A stretch of 64,000 nucleotides of DNA from Phytobacter diazotrophicus (GTDB lineage: Bacteria; Pseudomonadota; Gammaproteobacteria; Enterobacterales; Enterobacteriaceae), in the NCBI GenBank assembly GCA_004346725.1, contig SMDE01000021.1, positions 1 to 64,000 on the forward strand, given 5' to 3'. Positions 20,739-29,260 of this stretch are shown piece after piece (positions within the stretch are counted from its first letter, which is position 1; each line of letters begins with the position of its first letter). The translations under genes and the position numbers were made by a program. The notes under the pieces are model-generated. The model saw nothing but the letters and a program-made list of their open reading frames with translations. It made no database searches and had not been told where the DNA came from.

Positions 20739-21257
20739 TCAGAATGCAGAAGTGTCCTGGAACAGGCCCACTTTCAGGTCGGTCGCAGTGTAGATAACAC
20801 GGCCATCAACCAGCACTTCACCATCGGCCAGGCCCATCACCAGACGACGGTTGATGACGCGTTTGAAGTGGATACGGTAGGTGACTTTTTTCGCGGTCGG
20901 CAGAATCTGACCGGTGAATTTCACTTCGCCTACGCCCAGCGCACGGCCTTTGCCTTCGCCACCGAGCCAGCCCAGGTAGAAACCAACGAGCTGCCACATA
21001 GCGTCCAGACCGAGACACCCTGGCATTACCGGGTCGCCGATAAAGTGGCAACCAAAGAACCACAGATCCGGATTAATATCTAATTCAGCTTCAACATATC
21101 CTTTGTCGAAATTCCCACCGTTTTCGGTCATTAACACCACACGGTCCATCATCAGCATGCTTGGAGCTGGTAATTGTGGGCCTTTTTCGCCAAACAGCTC
21201 TCCGCGACCAGAGGCAAGAAGATCTTCTTTTGTATAGGATTCGCGTTTATCTACCAT
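20739..21257 (-). CDS. fabA: 3-hydroxydecanoyl-[ACP] dehydratase/isomerase
   Basis: Hot-dog-fold enzyme that dehydrates 3-hydroxydecanoyl-ACP and isomerises trans-2 to cis-3-decenoyl-ACP, the branch point to unsaturated fatty acids. 172 residues, nearly identical to E. coli. The catalytic histidine H71 ([14 protein letters not shown]) and aspartate D85 (CLGLDAMWQ) are in place. Paired FabR and FadR boxes lie just upstream, inside the end of lonH. Confidence 0.98.
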   Translation of the reverse strand: MVDKRESYTKEDLLASGRGELFGEKGPQLPAPSMLMMDRVVLMTENGGNFDKGYVEAELDINPDLWFFGCHFIGDPVMPGCLGLDAMWQLVGFYLGWLGGEGKGRALGVGEVKFTGQILPTAKKVTYRIHFKRVINRRLVMGLADGEVLVDGRVIYTATDLKVGLFQDTSAF

Positions 21258-21296
21258 GTTCTATGTAAGCCTTATTGTGAGTTTCGGACGCAGGAT

Positions 21297-21314
21297 AGCT
21301 AACACGTGTACGCT
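21297..21314 (-). promoter_or_regulatory. FabR operator of fabA
   Basis: The minus-strand sequence AGCGTACACGTGTTAGCT is the palindromic FabR box known upstream of E. coli fabA. FabR represses unsaturated fatty acid genes in response to the acyl-ACP/CoA pool. Confidence 0.8.
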
Positions 21315-21315
21315 G

Positions 21316-21332
21316 AACAAGTCCGATCAGTT
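21316..21332 (-). promoter_or_regulatory. FadR activator site of fabA
   Basis: Minus-strand AACTGATCGGACTTGTT matches the FadR site of E. coli fabA. It lies next to the FabR box and overlaps the last codons of lonH, so fabA activation is read from within the upstream gene. Confidence 0.82.
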
Positions 21333-23087
21333 GGGACTGAACCAGCTAAGCCAACGAAGCGGCCACGGATAACGGTGACGAGCGTCTTGTTGCGTCGCCT
21401 GGGCGATACGCTCCAGGATGGTCTGCTTCAGTGTAGTTTGTCCTTCTGCATCCCAGACCAGTCTGGTCAATAAGGGGAGTGCATCCATGACATCTTCTAT
21501 GGCCCAGATAGAGAATTGACCTGCCTTGACGGCATCCAGCAACTCCTGGCGCAGACAAAGATGGCGCACATTGGCAACGGGTATAATCACCCCCTGGTTG
21601 CCGTCCAGACCACGAGTCTGACAGATAGCAAAGAATCCTTCGATCTTTTCATTAAGCCCACCCACAGGCTGGGCGCGACCAAACTGATCCACCGAACCGG
21701 TGATAGCGATACTCTGGCTGACAGGGACATCCGCCAGGGCGCTGATCAAGGCGCACAGTTCAGCCATCGAGGCGCTGTCACCGTCCACTTCACTGTAAGA
21801 TTGCTCAAAGGTCAGCGATGCGGAGAACGGGATCTGTTGCTCAAGTTCCAGTTCAGCCATCAGGAAAGACTGCATTATCATCATGCCTTTCGCATGAATG
21901 TTGCCGCCGAGTTCCGCTTTACGTTCAATGTCGTTAAATTCGCCATCGCCGATGTGCACGACGCAGCTTATACGTGAAGGTTCGCCAAATGCACGTGGAT
22001 GTCCCGGAAACTCAACCACTGACAGGGCATTGATTTGACCGACCTGTTCACCTTCAGTCTCAATGAGGATCTGCTCTAACAGAATTTCATCTTGCATGCG
22101 CTCCGCCAGATAGCCTTCTCGCCATTCACGCTGAGTAAGCATGGTGGTAAGCTGCTCAGCATCAAATGTCCGGGCGTCGGTCATAGCGGACACTTCGCCT
22201 AACTGGCGGGTTAACCATAGCGGGCAGAGCGGGAGCGTCTCTTGATCGCCGGTATAACGAACGGCTTCCCGAATCAGTACCGGCCACGCATCTGCAGACG
22301 GTGAAGGCAATTCTGCCTCCCGGGCGACCAGTTGAACCCACTGACACCATTGCGCCAGTGTTTCCGCATCGCTAATCTGCAGGTTGTCTTCGTATTCGCT
22401 ATAGATAGCTTGTTCGGCAAGCTCTGGTTCCATCTCCTGGAAATCAGCCAGAGAATCGCGTTCACCCACGAGAATAACCCGAAGATCGAGCGGCAATGAC
22501 GGAACTGACACGGGCAGGGGACGAGACTCATCAAATGCAACCCAGTCAAAACGACGGCGCGTCACCATGGTTTTTAAACGCATCCACAGTAAAGGTTGCG
22601 CCAGAAGGGTGCGCAGAGAGATAACCAGCGTGCCACCGTTGGCCTGATGTACCAGCCCGGGCTGCAGGGTAATCTCGTTATTGAACTGGCGCAGGCAACC
22701 AAACAACTGCTCAGCTTCAACCCAATCGGCAATAACTACCTGGTTTTTACCGGCAAAATTGGCTTCTGCGTTTTGTGCGGGGGTAAGCGTAACTGTCGCA
22801 CCATTAACCTGATAGTCGCCACCTACAACGTCGATCTCCTCGGACTGCAGCGCTGACACAGCCCCGGCGAGGATCGTCAGGTACTCTTCTTCTTCTGGCG
22901 CTTTGGCCAGCATAAAGCGTGACGTCGCCGCAGGATGAAGCAACTGTTCCAGCGCATAGTGTAATCGAGGTTGGGTATCGCCCAGGAAGAAGACCGTCTC
23001 GTCAGTGAGTGCGGACTGCTTAAACACATCCTGATAGCTCTCGGTATCCGGAGTCAGTTCATTCCATTCAAGTTTTGTAATGGTCAA
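21327..23087 (-). CDS. lonH: Lon-like protease LonH (YcbZ)
   Basis: A 586-residue protein related to archaeal LonB/LonC-type proteases. The C-terminal S16 domain carries the Ser-Lys dyad: S438 in DGDSASMAEL and K481 in GGLNEKIEGFF, 43 residues apart exactly as in Lon. The N-terminal portion is a divergent ATPase-like region in which I cannot see a good Walker A motif. Same length and position as E. coli ycbZ. It lies upstream of fabA on the same strand and its 3' end holds the fabA operators. Confidence 0.9.
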   Translation of the reverse strand: MTITKLEWNELTPDTESYQDVFKQSALTDETVFFLGDTQPRLHYALEQLLHPAATSRFMLAKAPEEEEYLTILAGAVSALQSEEIDVVGGDYQVNGATVTLTPAQNAEANFAGKNQVVIADWVEAEQLFGCLRQFNNEITLQPGLVHQANGGTLVISLRTLLAQPLLWMRLKTMVTRRRFDWVAFDESRPLPVSVPSLPLDLRVILVGERDSLADFQEMEPELAEQAIYSEYEDNLQISDAETLAQWCQWVQLVAREAELPSPSADAWPVLIREAVRYTGDQETLPLCPLWLTRQLGEVSAMTDARTFDAEQLTTMLTQREWREGYLAERMQDEILLEQILIETEGEQVGQINALSVVEFPGHPRAFGEPSRISCVVHIGDGEFNDIERKAELGGNIHAKGMMIMQSFLMAELELEQQIPFSASLTFEQSYSEVDGDSASMAELCALISALADVPVSQSIAITGSVDQFGRAQPVGGLNEKIEGFFAICQTRGLDGNQGVIIPVANVRHLCLRQELLDAVKAGQFSIWAIEDVMDALPLLTRLVWDAEGQTTLKQTILERIAQATQQDARHRYPWPLRWLSWFSPN

Positions 23088-23270
23088 AGTCGTTTTTTTA
23101 GTCTGATGTAAAAGGCGGGATTATACCGTAAACGCATGGGCAGCACACAGGGAATACACGTTTTCCCGTTGCAGATATGTTGTTGGGATAGACAGAATGT
23201 GATTTCTTTTCAGCAGAGCAGAAAAAAACTGATATTCTGAACAGAGTTACACGGTAACGTTGAGATCGCA

Positions 23271-23723
23271 ATGAAATATCAACAACTGGAAAATCTTGAA
23301 AGCGGCTGGAAATGGAAGTATCTGGTGAAAAAGCACCGGGAAGGTGAGCTTATTACAAGATATATTGAAGCCAGCGCGGCCAAAGACGCCGTCGATTTAT
23401 TGCTAACCCTCGAAAATGAACCCGTGCAGGTGAATGCCTGGATTGAGCAGCATATTAATCCGTCTCTCATGAACCGCATGAAACAGACTATTCGGGCGCG
23501 GCGCAAACGCCATTTTAATGCCGAGCATCAGCATACGCGCAAGAAATCAATCGACCTGGAGTTCGTTGTCTGGCAACGTTTGGCCGCTCTGGCACAGCGT
23601 CGGGGCAAAACCCTTTCGGAGACCATTGTGCAGTTAATTGAAGATGCCGAGCATAAAGAAAAATACGCCACCACCATGTCGTCACTTAAACAAGATTTGC
23701 AGGCGCTATTAGGCAAAGAGTGA
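23271..23723 (+). CDS. matP: Macrodomain Ter organiser MatP
   Basis: DNA-binding protein that binds matS sites, compacts the Ter macrodomain and delays its segregation through ZapB at the divisome. 150 residues as in E. coli, with an N-terminal four-helix bundle, a central ribbon-helix-helix ([16 protein letters not shown]) and a C-terminal coiled coil ([14 protein letters not shown]). It is divergent from lonH. Its presence suggests that the window lies in or near the terminus-proximal half of the chromosome, as in E. coli. Confidence 0.97.
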   Translation: MKYQQLENLESGWKWKYLVKKHREGELITRYIEASAAKDAVDLLLTLENEPVQVNAWIEQHINPSLMNRMKQTIRARRKRHFNAEHQHTRKKSIDLEFVVWQRLAALAQRRGKTLSETIVQLIEDAEHKEKYATTMSSLKQDLQALLGKE

Positions 23724-23754
23724 TTTTTTGTACAATAGGTTTTGTTCAGGCAAT

Positions 23755-23780
23755 AAAAAACCCCGCATCGCGGGGTTTTT
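23755..23780. terminator. Bidirectional terminator between matP and ompA
   Basis: Stem CCCCGC/GCGGGG flanked by six A and seven T residues, so it is an effective intrinsic terminator on both strands for the converging matP and ompA. Confidence 0.92.
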
Positions 23781-23795
23781 TTACAGCACGTGAAC

Positions 23796-24842
23796 TTAAG
23801 CCTGAGGCTGAGTTACAACGTCTTTGCTGCCACGAACTTCGATTTCTACACGACGGTCCGGCGCCAGGCAATCGATCAGCGCAGGGCGCGCTTTCACGTT
23901 GTCACAGGTGCTGCCAGTAACCGGCTGGGATTTGCCCATGCCACGTGCAGAGATTTTGTTCGCCGGGATACCTTTAGAAACCAGGTAATCAACAACGGAC
24001 TGAGCACGTTTCTCAGACAGACCCTGGTTGTAAGCGTCAGAACCGATACGGTCGGTGAAGCCCAGAACCACTACGGAACCGTCTTTCGGATCCAAGTTGC
24101 TCAGCTGACCATACAGCTGATCCAGCGCCTGCTGACCTTCCGGTTTCAGAGTCGCTTTGTTGAAGTTGAACAGGACGTCAGACTTCAGAGTGAAGTGTTT
24201 GGTCTGCACTTCCGGAGCCGGAGCCGGAGCTGGCGCTACTACTGGCGCTGCTTCTTCCTGCTGGCCGAAACGGTAGGAAACACCTACGCTCAGCATGCCG
24301 TTGTCCGGACGGGTACCAACGGTGTTTGCATCACCGATGTTGTTAACCCACTGGTATTCCAGACGGGTAGCGATATCACGGGTAACTGCCCACTCAACAC
24401 CACCAGCGAATACCGGGGAAACACCGGTGTCGTGGTCTTTGAAGTTGTTGATGTTGGCTTTAGAATCTGCACGCCATACCATACCGCCCAGACGGGTGTA
24501 GATATCCAGATCGTCAGTGATCGGGTAACCCAGTTTAGCGGTCAGCTGTACGCCTTGAGCTTTGAACGCACCGTTTACGTTGTCGCCTTTGTATGGCATA
24601 CGACCTAACCAGTCGTAACCCATCTCAAAACCAACGTACGGGTTAACCTGATAGCCACCGAACGCACCTGCACCAAGCTGGCTTGAATGGGTCGGGCCGT
24701 CGTTCGGAATGAAGCCGGTGTCGTGGAACTGAGACCAGCCCAGTTTGCCACCTGCATACCAGGTATTATCTTTCGGAGCGGCCTGCGCTACGGTAGCGAA
24801 ACCAGCCAGTGCCACTGCAATCGCGATAGCTGTCTTTTTCAT
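23796..24842 (-). CDS. ompA: Outer membrane protein A
   Basis: Major outer-membrane protein that anchors the envelope to peptidoglycan. The start [21 protein letters not shown] (ATG at 24842, in the conserved GCGCAAAAAATG context) gives 348 residues; the reading frame extends upstream but that part is the untranslated leader. The eight-stranded barrel (residues about 22-190) is followed by a Pro/Ala hinge (APAPAPAPE) and the OmpA C-terminal peptidoglycan-binding domain with [17 protein letters not shown]. The barrel segment [18 protein letters not shown] resembles Klebsiella/Enterobacter OmpA more than E. coli. Confidence 0.97.
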   Translation of the reverse strand: MKKTAIAIAVALAGFATVAQAAPKDNTWYAGGKLGWSQFHDTGFIPNDGPTHSSQLGAGAFGGYQVNPYVGFEMGYDWLGRMPYKGDNVNGAFKAQGVQLTAKLGYPITDDLDIYTRLGGMVWRADSKANINNFKDHDTGVSPVFAGGVEWAVTRDIATRLEYQWVNNIGDANTVGTRPDNGMLSVGVSYRFGQQEEAAPVVAPAPAPAPEVQTKHFTLKSDVLFNFNKATLKPEGQQALDQLYGQLSNLDPKDGSVVVLGFTDRIGSDAYNQGLSEKRAQSVVDYLVSKGIPANKISARGMGKSQPVTGSTCDNVKARPALIDCLAPDRRVEIEVRGSKDVVTQPQA

Positions 24843-25020
24843 TTTTTGCGCCTCGTTATCATCCAAAAATCGCCATGAAAATCTCGATGAGAAGTCACGG
24901 TTAAATCCTTCACCGGGGGCGTTGCTCATCAGTCCCTATAGAGATATCTTCACGATATCTTTGGCTTATGCCGAGCACCCCTGGCGATGTAAAGTCTACA
25001 ACGTAGTTGAAAACTTACAA
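24843..25020 (-). promoter_or_regulatory. ompA promoter and long 5' leader
   Basis: The minus strand matches the E. coli ompA control region closely: a TAGACTTTACATC block at the promoter, then GGGTGCTCGGCATAAGCC, and a leader ending GATGATAACGAGGCGCAAAAAATG. In E. coli this ~130-nt leader has two stem-loops that stabilise the mRNA and a ribosome-binding region targeted by the sRNA MicA. No other gene is seen between here and sulA (25021-25208). Confidence 0.7.
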
Positions 25021-25208
25021 GTGTGAAGTCCGTCAGGCATATGAAAAAAAAGGCTTTGTATACACAATATTTAACACTTTTGCGGAACTATTCGCCAGTT
25101 CAGTTGCCTTGCAAGTCGCCTGAACCGGGCGCTGGCGGCGTATTTCGCTGATTACACGGCAAACCTTGTCAGACAGAAAAATAATGCCAGGATTTATCTT
25201 AATTTTAC

Positions 25209-25709
25209 TCAATGATACAAATTTGAGTGAATTTTTATCCCGGAATGCTGTCTCGCAGCGAGAGGATTACATTGTACTGGACGCATAACGAAGCCTATTG
25301 CATTCCCTTCTTCGGCTGCAATCGCCAGACGCTGGTGTTCTTCTTCGGTCAATTCTTCGGCATGCCAGCCAATCACAACGCTATAGTTGCCGGTACGTAA
25401 CGCACGAATCATCGATTCCAGCGTAATGCTGGGGGAGAGCTGACTGATCTGCATAACTTTAGTCAGCGGCAGGCCTGCCGACAATACCCATTCACGGCTT
25501 AATTTTTGTCGCGGCGTTAACCAGAGCTGCCAGCGCGATTGTTGACCCAGCTGCTGTAATAACGGCAACAGCAGCAATTGTGTCATTCCGGGCTGATCTT
25601 CGCGATAAACAACCTCACTGATCAGACCCGTAGAAGCCTCAATGGCCTCCGCGTTGTGTGCGGAAAGAAATTGTGTTGAACGATTTGCACGGCTTAATGA
25701 ATGGTACAT
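25209..25709 (-). CDS. sulA: SOS cell division inhibitor SulA
   Basis: Binds FtsZ and blocks Z-ring assembly during DNA damage; normally degraded by Lon. I start it at the ATG at 25709 ([11 protein letters not shown]), 22 bases downstream of the LexA box, giving 166 residues. The conserved core [46 protein letters not shown] and the C-terminal Lon-recognition tail HSNLYH are present. The N-terminal ~30 residues are diverged, as usual for SulA. Confidence 0.94.
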   Translation of the reverse strand: MYHSLSRANRSTQFLSAHNAEAIEASTGLISEVVYREDQPGMTQLLLLPLLQQLGQQSRWQLWLTPRQKLSREWVLSAGLPLTKVMQISQLSPSITLESMIRALRTGNYSVVIGWHAEELTEEEHQRLAIAAEEGNAIGFVMRPVQCNPLAARQHSGIKIHSNLYH

Positions 25710-25730
25710 GATCAACCCAGCCCTGTTAGT

Positions 25731-25750
25731 TACTGTATAAACATACAGTA
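25731..25750 (-). promoter_or_regulatory. LexA (SOS) box of sulA
   Basis: TACTGTATAAACATACAGTA is a perfect palindromic SOS box of the CTGT-N8-ACAG type, immediately upstream of sulA. The near-ideal symmetry implies tight LexA repression. Confidence 0.95.
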
Positions 25751-25927
25751 ACCCCTGAACGTTCAAAGATCAACCTCATTTTCTGAAAGCATCTCGCAAT
25801 TTTGTCTTGTATTGCGATGAAGCCGTAAAATTTTCTTGCTGAGTTGCGCGCACTTGCCTATGTTCCTCAGTAGTGGATCGGTTAACAGAATTAATGTTTT
25901 TAATCCATGATTTACAAGGGAATAATC

Positions 25928-26539
25928 ATGAAAAACATATCCTATCAAAGGATCTATCAGTCACGGGAATACCTCGCACCTTTGGGGAAAATTCGCTTTC
26001 GCGCGCATTTTGGTGGCTACAGCTTATCGATAGACAACACCGTGTTTGCGATGATTTCAGAAGGAGAGTTATACCTGCGTGCCTGTGAGGAGAGCGCGCA
26101 ATATCGGGTAACGCGAAGTTCACCTCTTCTGACAATCCAGAAGCGTGGCCGCGCTGTTTCACTTAACTACTACTTTGTTGATGAGCATCTCTGGCGTGAC
26201 TTGCCAACATTGTTGCGGCTTTCATCACAATCGCTCGCGGCGGCCCGGGAGGAAAAAGCGGCGCGAGATACGCCTCATCGCCTTAAGGACCTTCCAAACA
26301 TAAGCTTTCAACTTGAGATGATGCTTTTTGATGCAGGGATACCAGACGAATGTATGCTGCGGCGTTTGGGCGCCAAAGCGTGTTGGTTGCGTTTGAAGGC
26401 GTTGAACAAACACATGGGCATCAAGGTGCTGCTGGGTCTGGAAGGTGCGATCATTGGTCTGCATGAAGCCGCGCTCCCGGCGTTGAGACGCCAGGAGTTA
26501 ATCGACTGGTACCACGAGGTGGGTCAGAAAAAAAACTAG
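25928..26539 (+). CDS. tfoX: DNA competence regulator Sxy/TfoX
   Basis: Cofactor that directs CRP to CRP-S sites at competence and type IV pilus genes. The start MKNISYQRIYQSREYLA at 25928 gives 203 residues, similar to E. coli Sxy. The N-terminal TfoX_N domain (FGGYSLSIDNTVFAMIS) and C-terminal TfoX_C domain (LKDLPNISFQLEMMLF, RRLGAKACWLRLK) are both complete. Divergent from sulA and convergent with yccS, five bases from its stop. Confidence 0.92.
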   Translation: MKNISYQRIYQSREYLAPLGKIRFRAHFGGYSLSIDNTVFAMISEGELYLRACEESAQYRVTRSSPLLTIQKRGRAVSLNYYFVDEHLWRDLPTLLRLSSQSLAAAREEKAARDTPHRLKDLPNISFQLEMMLFDAGIPDECMLRRLGAKACWLRLKALNKHMGIKVLLGLEGAIIGLHEAALPALRRQELIDWYHEVGQKKN

Positions 26540-26544
26540 GATCA

Positions 26545-28674
26545 TTAAGTCATGATCTGCCGCTGTAAACGGCACATTTCTGGCAAAAGGGCGATAAGTA
26601 GACCTATTTGTTGCAATACAAGGGGTTCTTTGCTGTCAGGTCGCGGCTCAAGATGCTTAATTCGTCGCGACAAATCTGCCAGTGTTAACTGTACGCGCTC
26701 TTCATCAGCAGGCTGGTGATGAAGGGCGTCATCAACATAGCAGACTGCATCATCCAATAAGCGAAGGATGGCCGGATGAGTAAGCTGTTCGCGATGCGCG
26801 CCAAGAGCAGAGATATAGCTGGTACAGGTATGATTCAGGCAAAGTAATCGAAATGCCACCTCACGCAGCTCAGGTGTCGCACCGGGTTCCGATGCCATAT
26901 TCGAGACCACCGACGCCAGTTCGGCATCTCTGTTATAGGCGTTTCTGCGGGCAATACGGTAGGCCAGACGGTTATCACGACCCTGATGATATTGTTCGAG
27001 AATTGCGTCCAGATAACGGCAGTTGGCATTAAATGCCTGCTCGGTCACGCGTGCCAAATTGCGAAAACGCCAGTCTGGCCAGATAAAACTTACCGCAGCC
27101 CAGGCGATGGCGCATCCGATGATTGTGTCAATAACTCGTGGCATGGCGACTTCAAAACCTTCGCCGAGCAAATTAAAGCAGAGCAGTACCAGTAAGGTGA
27201 TGAACATGGTGGCCTGCGCGTATTGTACAAGACGAAAGGCGAAAAAAAGCACACCGGTAACAACAATCAGTATCAGTTGCCCCTCCTGGGAGGGAACAAA
27301 ATAAAGGACGGGGAGGCCGAGGGCGATACCTGCAATAGTTCCAACGATACGCAGCGTGAGACGGTGGCGCGTAGCGTTGTAGTTAGGCTGGCAGACAAAC
27401 AGGCTGGTGAGCAGTATCCAGTATCCGTGGTGCAGACCGGTAATTTGGATGATGGCGTAGCCCGCACACAGCACAACAGACATCCGCACGGCATGGCGAA
27501 ACAGTGCCGATTCCGGTGTAAGGTTGTTGCGTAAACGCAGCCAGATATCGCTCAATCCATGCAGGCTGTCATCTGCCAGTAAGTTTTCCGTTTCGTTTTT
27601 CTGCGCAGTTTGCGGTTGTCCGGACTCGATACTCGCCAGTTGTGCGTCGATGGCGCGGAGATTATCGAGTAAGAAACCCAACGCTTTCAGTTGATCAGAC
27701 GACGTTGTACCGCTGGCTCGAATGCGATCTAGCGCAGCATCAAGATGTATAAATGCGCGTTCGAAGCGGTGATCATGCTGATAAGGTGTGCGAAGCAGGA
27801 TGGCGTTAGCGAGCCTGGAACAGGCCTGGGATTGCAAAGTAATCAACCGCTGAAAACGGAACATCACGTCGCTGTAGCGAAAATGTTCCCGCAGTGTCTG
27901 GTACTGTATATGCGAAGAGCTGGCACGTTCATGAATATCCTGTGCGGCAAAATAGTAGTGCAGCGTACGCCGCGTTCCTCGCTGTCCGCGATCGCCCCGC
28001 AGGCGGGTCAATAATGACGCCTTGGTCTGGTTTAGTGTTGACACCAACTGCCCGTTAGCCAGCGCCAGCTCATAAAGTGGAGCCTGGCTTTCCTCCTCTA
28101 TATCCGGATCGAACAGTCGCGCTTTGAGTTCCAGATATTGGGATAACTGCTCGTAGCAGCGCGCCAGATTATCCTGCAGCGGACGGATGGGAAAAACGAG
28201 GTGCCCGACCAGCGTCAGCACGTTAAACCAGATGGCGCCTGCCAGCAGTAAAAGTGGCTGCTGATACCATGCGGTATATAACGTGGTGCCAAGCATGGTG
28301 TAGATGGCGATAAGCAATGCGCCGAACGCAATGGTGGCGTAGCGTTGCCCCAGCCCTCCCAACAAAATAAACCCAATGGTCGACGTGATAAGCCCAATGG
28401 CAAATAACCAGGGCCAGGGAAACAGAAGCTCGACCGATGCCGAGGCGATAAAAAAAGAAATCAGGGTAATGATTAAATTACGTAGACGGCCGGTCAGACG
28501 ATCATCGAGATCTGCCAGCGCTGCGGCAACAACGCCCAGTGTTAAAGGGATCATTAGTTTCGCGTCGCCAAGCAGCCACGGCAATGCCGCCGTTCCGCTT
28601 AGCGCAAGAAAGATACGGATGTTATAAAGCCAGGCACTATTCCAGGTGTACCGACGAAGGAGGGGGCTTAGCAT
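26545..28674 (-). CDS. yccS: Inner membrane protein YccS (FUSC family)
   Basis: Large membrane protein of the aromatic-acid-exporter/FUSC family (AaeB/YhfK-like); its transported substrate is not established. The start at 28674 (MLSPLLRRYTWNSAWLY) follows the family N-terminus; the frame is open further upstream but that overlaps yccF and is not conserved. 709 residues: a first hydrophobic cluster of about six helices, a cytoplasmic domain (about 200-380), a second cluster (about 390-520) and a C-terminal cytoplasmic tail. The gene starts 16 bases after yccF and is probably co-transcribed with it. Confidence 0.92.
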   Translation of the reverse strand: MLSPLLRRYTWNSAWLYNIRIFLALSGTAALPWLLGDAKLMIPLTLGVVAAALADLDDRLTGRLRNLIITLISFFIASASVELLFPWPWLFAIGLITSTIGFILLGGLGQRYATIAFGALLIAIYTMLGTTLYTAWYQQPLLLLAGAIWFNVLTLVGHLVFPIRPLQDNLARCYEQLSQYLELKARLFDPDIEEESQAPLYELALANGQLVSTLNQTKASLLTRLRGDRGQRGTRRTLHYYFAAQDIHERASSSHIQYQTLREHFRYSDVMFRFQRLITLQSQACSRLANAILLRTPYQHDHRFERAFIHLDAALDRIRASGTTSSDQLKALGFLLDNLRAIDAQLASIESGQPQTAQKNETENLLADDSLHGLSDIWLRLRNNLTPESALFRHAVRMSVVLCAGYAIIQITGLHHGYWILLTSLFVCQPNYNATRHRLTLRIVGTIAGIALGLPVLYFVPSQEGQLILIVVTGVLFFAFRLVQYAQATMFITLLVLLCFNLLGEGFEVAMPRVIDTIIGCAIAWAAVSFIWPDWRFRNLARVTEQAFNANCRYLDAILEQYHQGRDNRLAYRIARRNAYNRDAELASVVSNMASEPGATPELREVAFRLLCLNHTCTSYISALGAHREQLTHPAILRLLDDAVCYVDDALHHQPADEERVQLTLADLSRRIKHLEPRPDSKEPLVLQQIGLLIALLPEMCRLQRQIMT

Positions 28675-28690
28675 AGTATTCGTGACTCGT

Positions 28691-29137
28691 TTACGGGAAA
28701 CGACGGCGAGCATTGGCTTCGCGCGCGGCACGGGCCACTTCAACCGACACAACACGGCGGCCAACCGGCCATAAGGCGATTGCCGCAATTTTAAAATTGG
28801 CGATACCGACCGGGATGCCGATGATGGTCATGCACTGGGCAATACCGGCCATAATGTGCATCACGCAGAGCCACCAGCCAAACAGCACGAACCAGAGAAC
28901 GTTGAGCACGGTCCCACCAGCATTCATGAGGGTATTTTTACTGCCAGGGTTCAGCTCATCGACATGCACAGCTTCGTTGCCCCAGGGGATCAGCGACAAT
29001 TTAGTGATTTCCCAACAGGAGCGCGTAAGCGGCAGGGTAATAACCAATGCAACACTCAAAACCGTTGTTAATAGCCAGCCGAGTGTGGTGGCAAAACCGC
29101 CAAGGACAAAGTTCAATATATTCAGAACGGTACGCAT
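28691..29137 (-). CDS. yccF: YccF-family inner membrane protein
   Basis: 148-residue membrane protein with two repeated YccF domains, each with hydrophobic helices and a conserved turn (ITLPLTRSCWEITKLS; CMTIIGIPVGIANFKI). The biochemical function is unknown. Same length as E. coli YccF and directly upstream of yccS on the same strand. Confidence 0.93.
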   Translation of the reverse strand: MRTVLNILNFVLGGFATTLGWLLTTVLSVALVITLPLTRSCWEITKLSLIPWGNEAVHVDELNPGSKNTLMNAGGTVLNVLWFVLFGWWLCVMHIMAGIAQCMTIIGIPVGIANFKIAAIALWPVGRRVVSVEVARAAREANARRRFP

Positions 29138-29260
29138 ATTACCTCAATGCTATTCTGTCAGGGAATTGACCTGACAATTGTAACGATTTTTTTGGCTGGA
29201 GCACGTATTCTCTGGCGGTTAAACTGGCAATCACAGTCATAAGCTGAAAAAGGATGTGTG

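Noticed and set aside
23271..23723. Possible matS sites (GTGAC-N3-GTCAC) accompanying matP
   Set aside because: Scanning GTGAC occurrences by eye gave no full match; a computed search would settle it.
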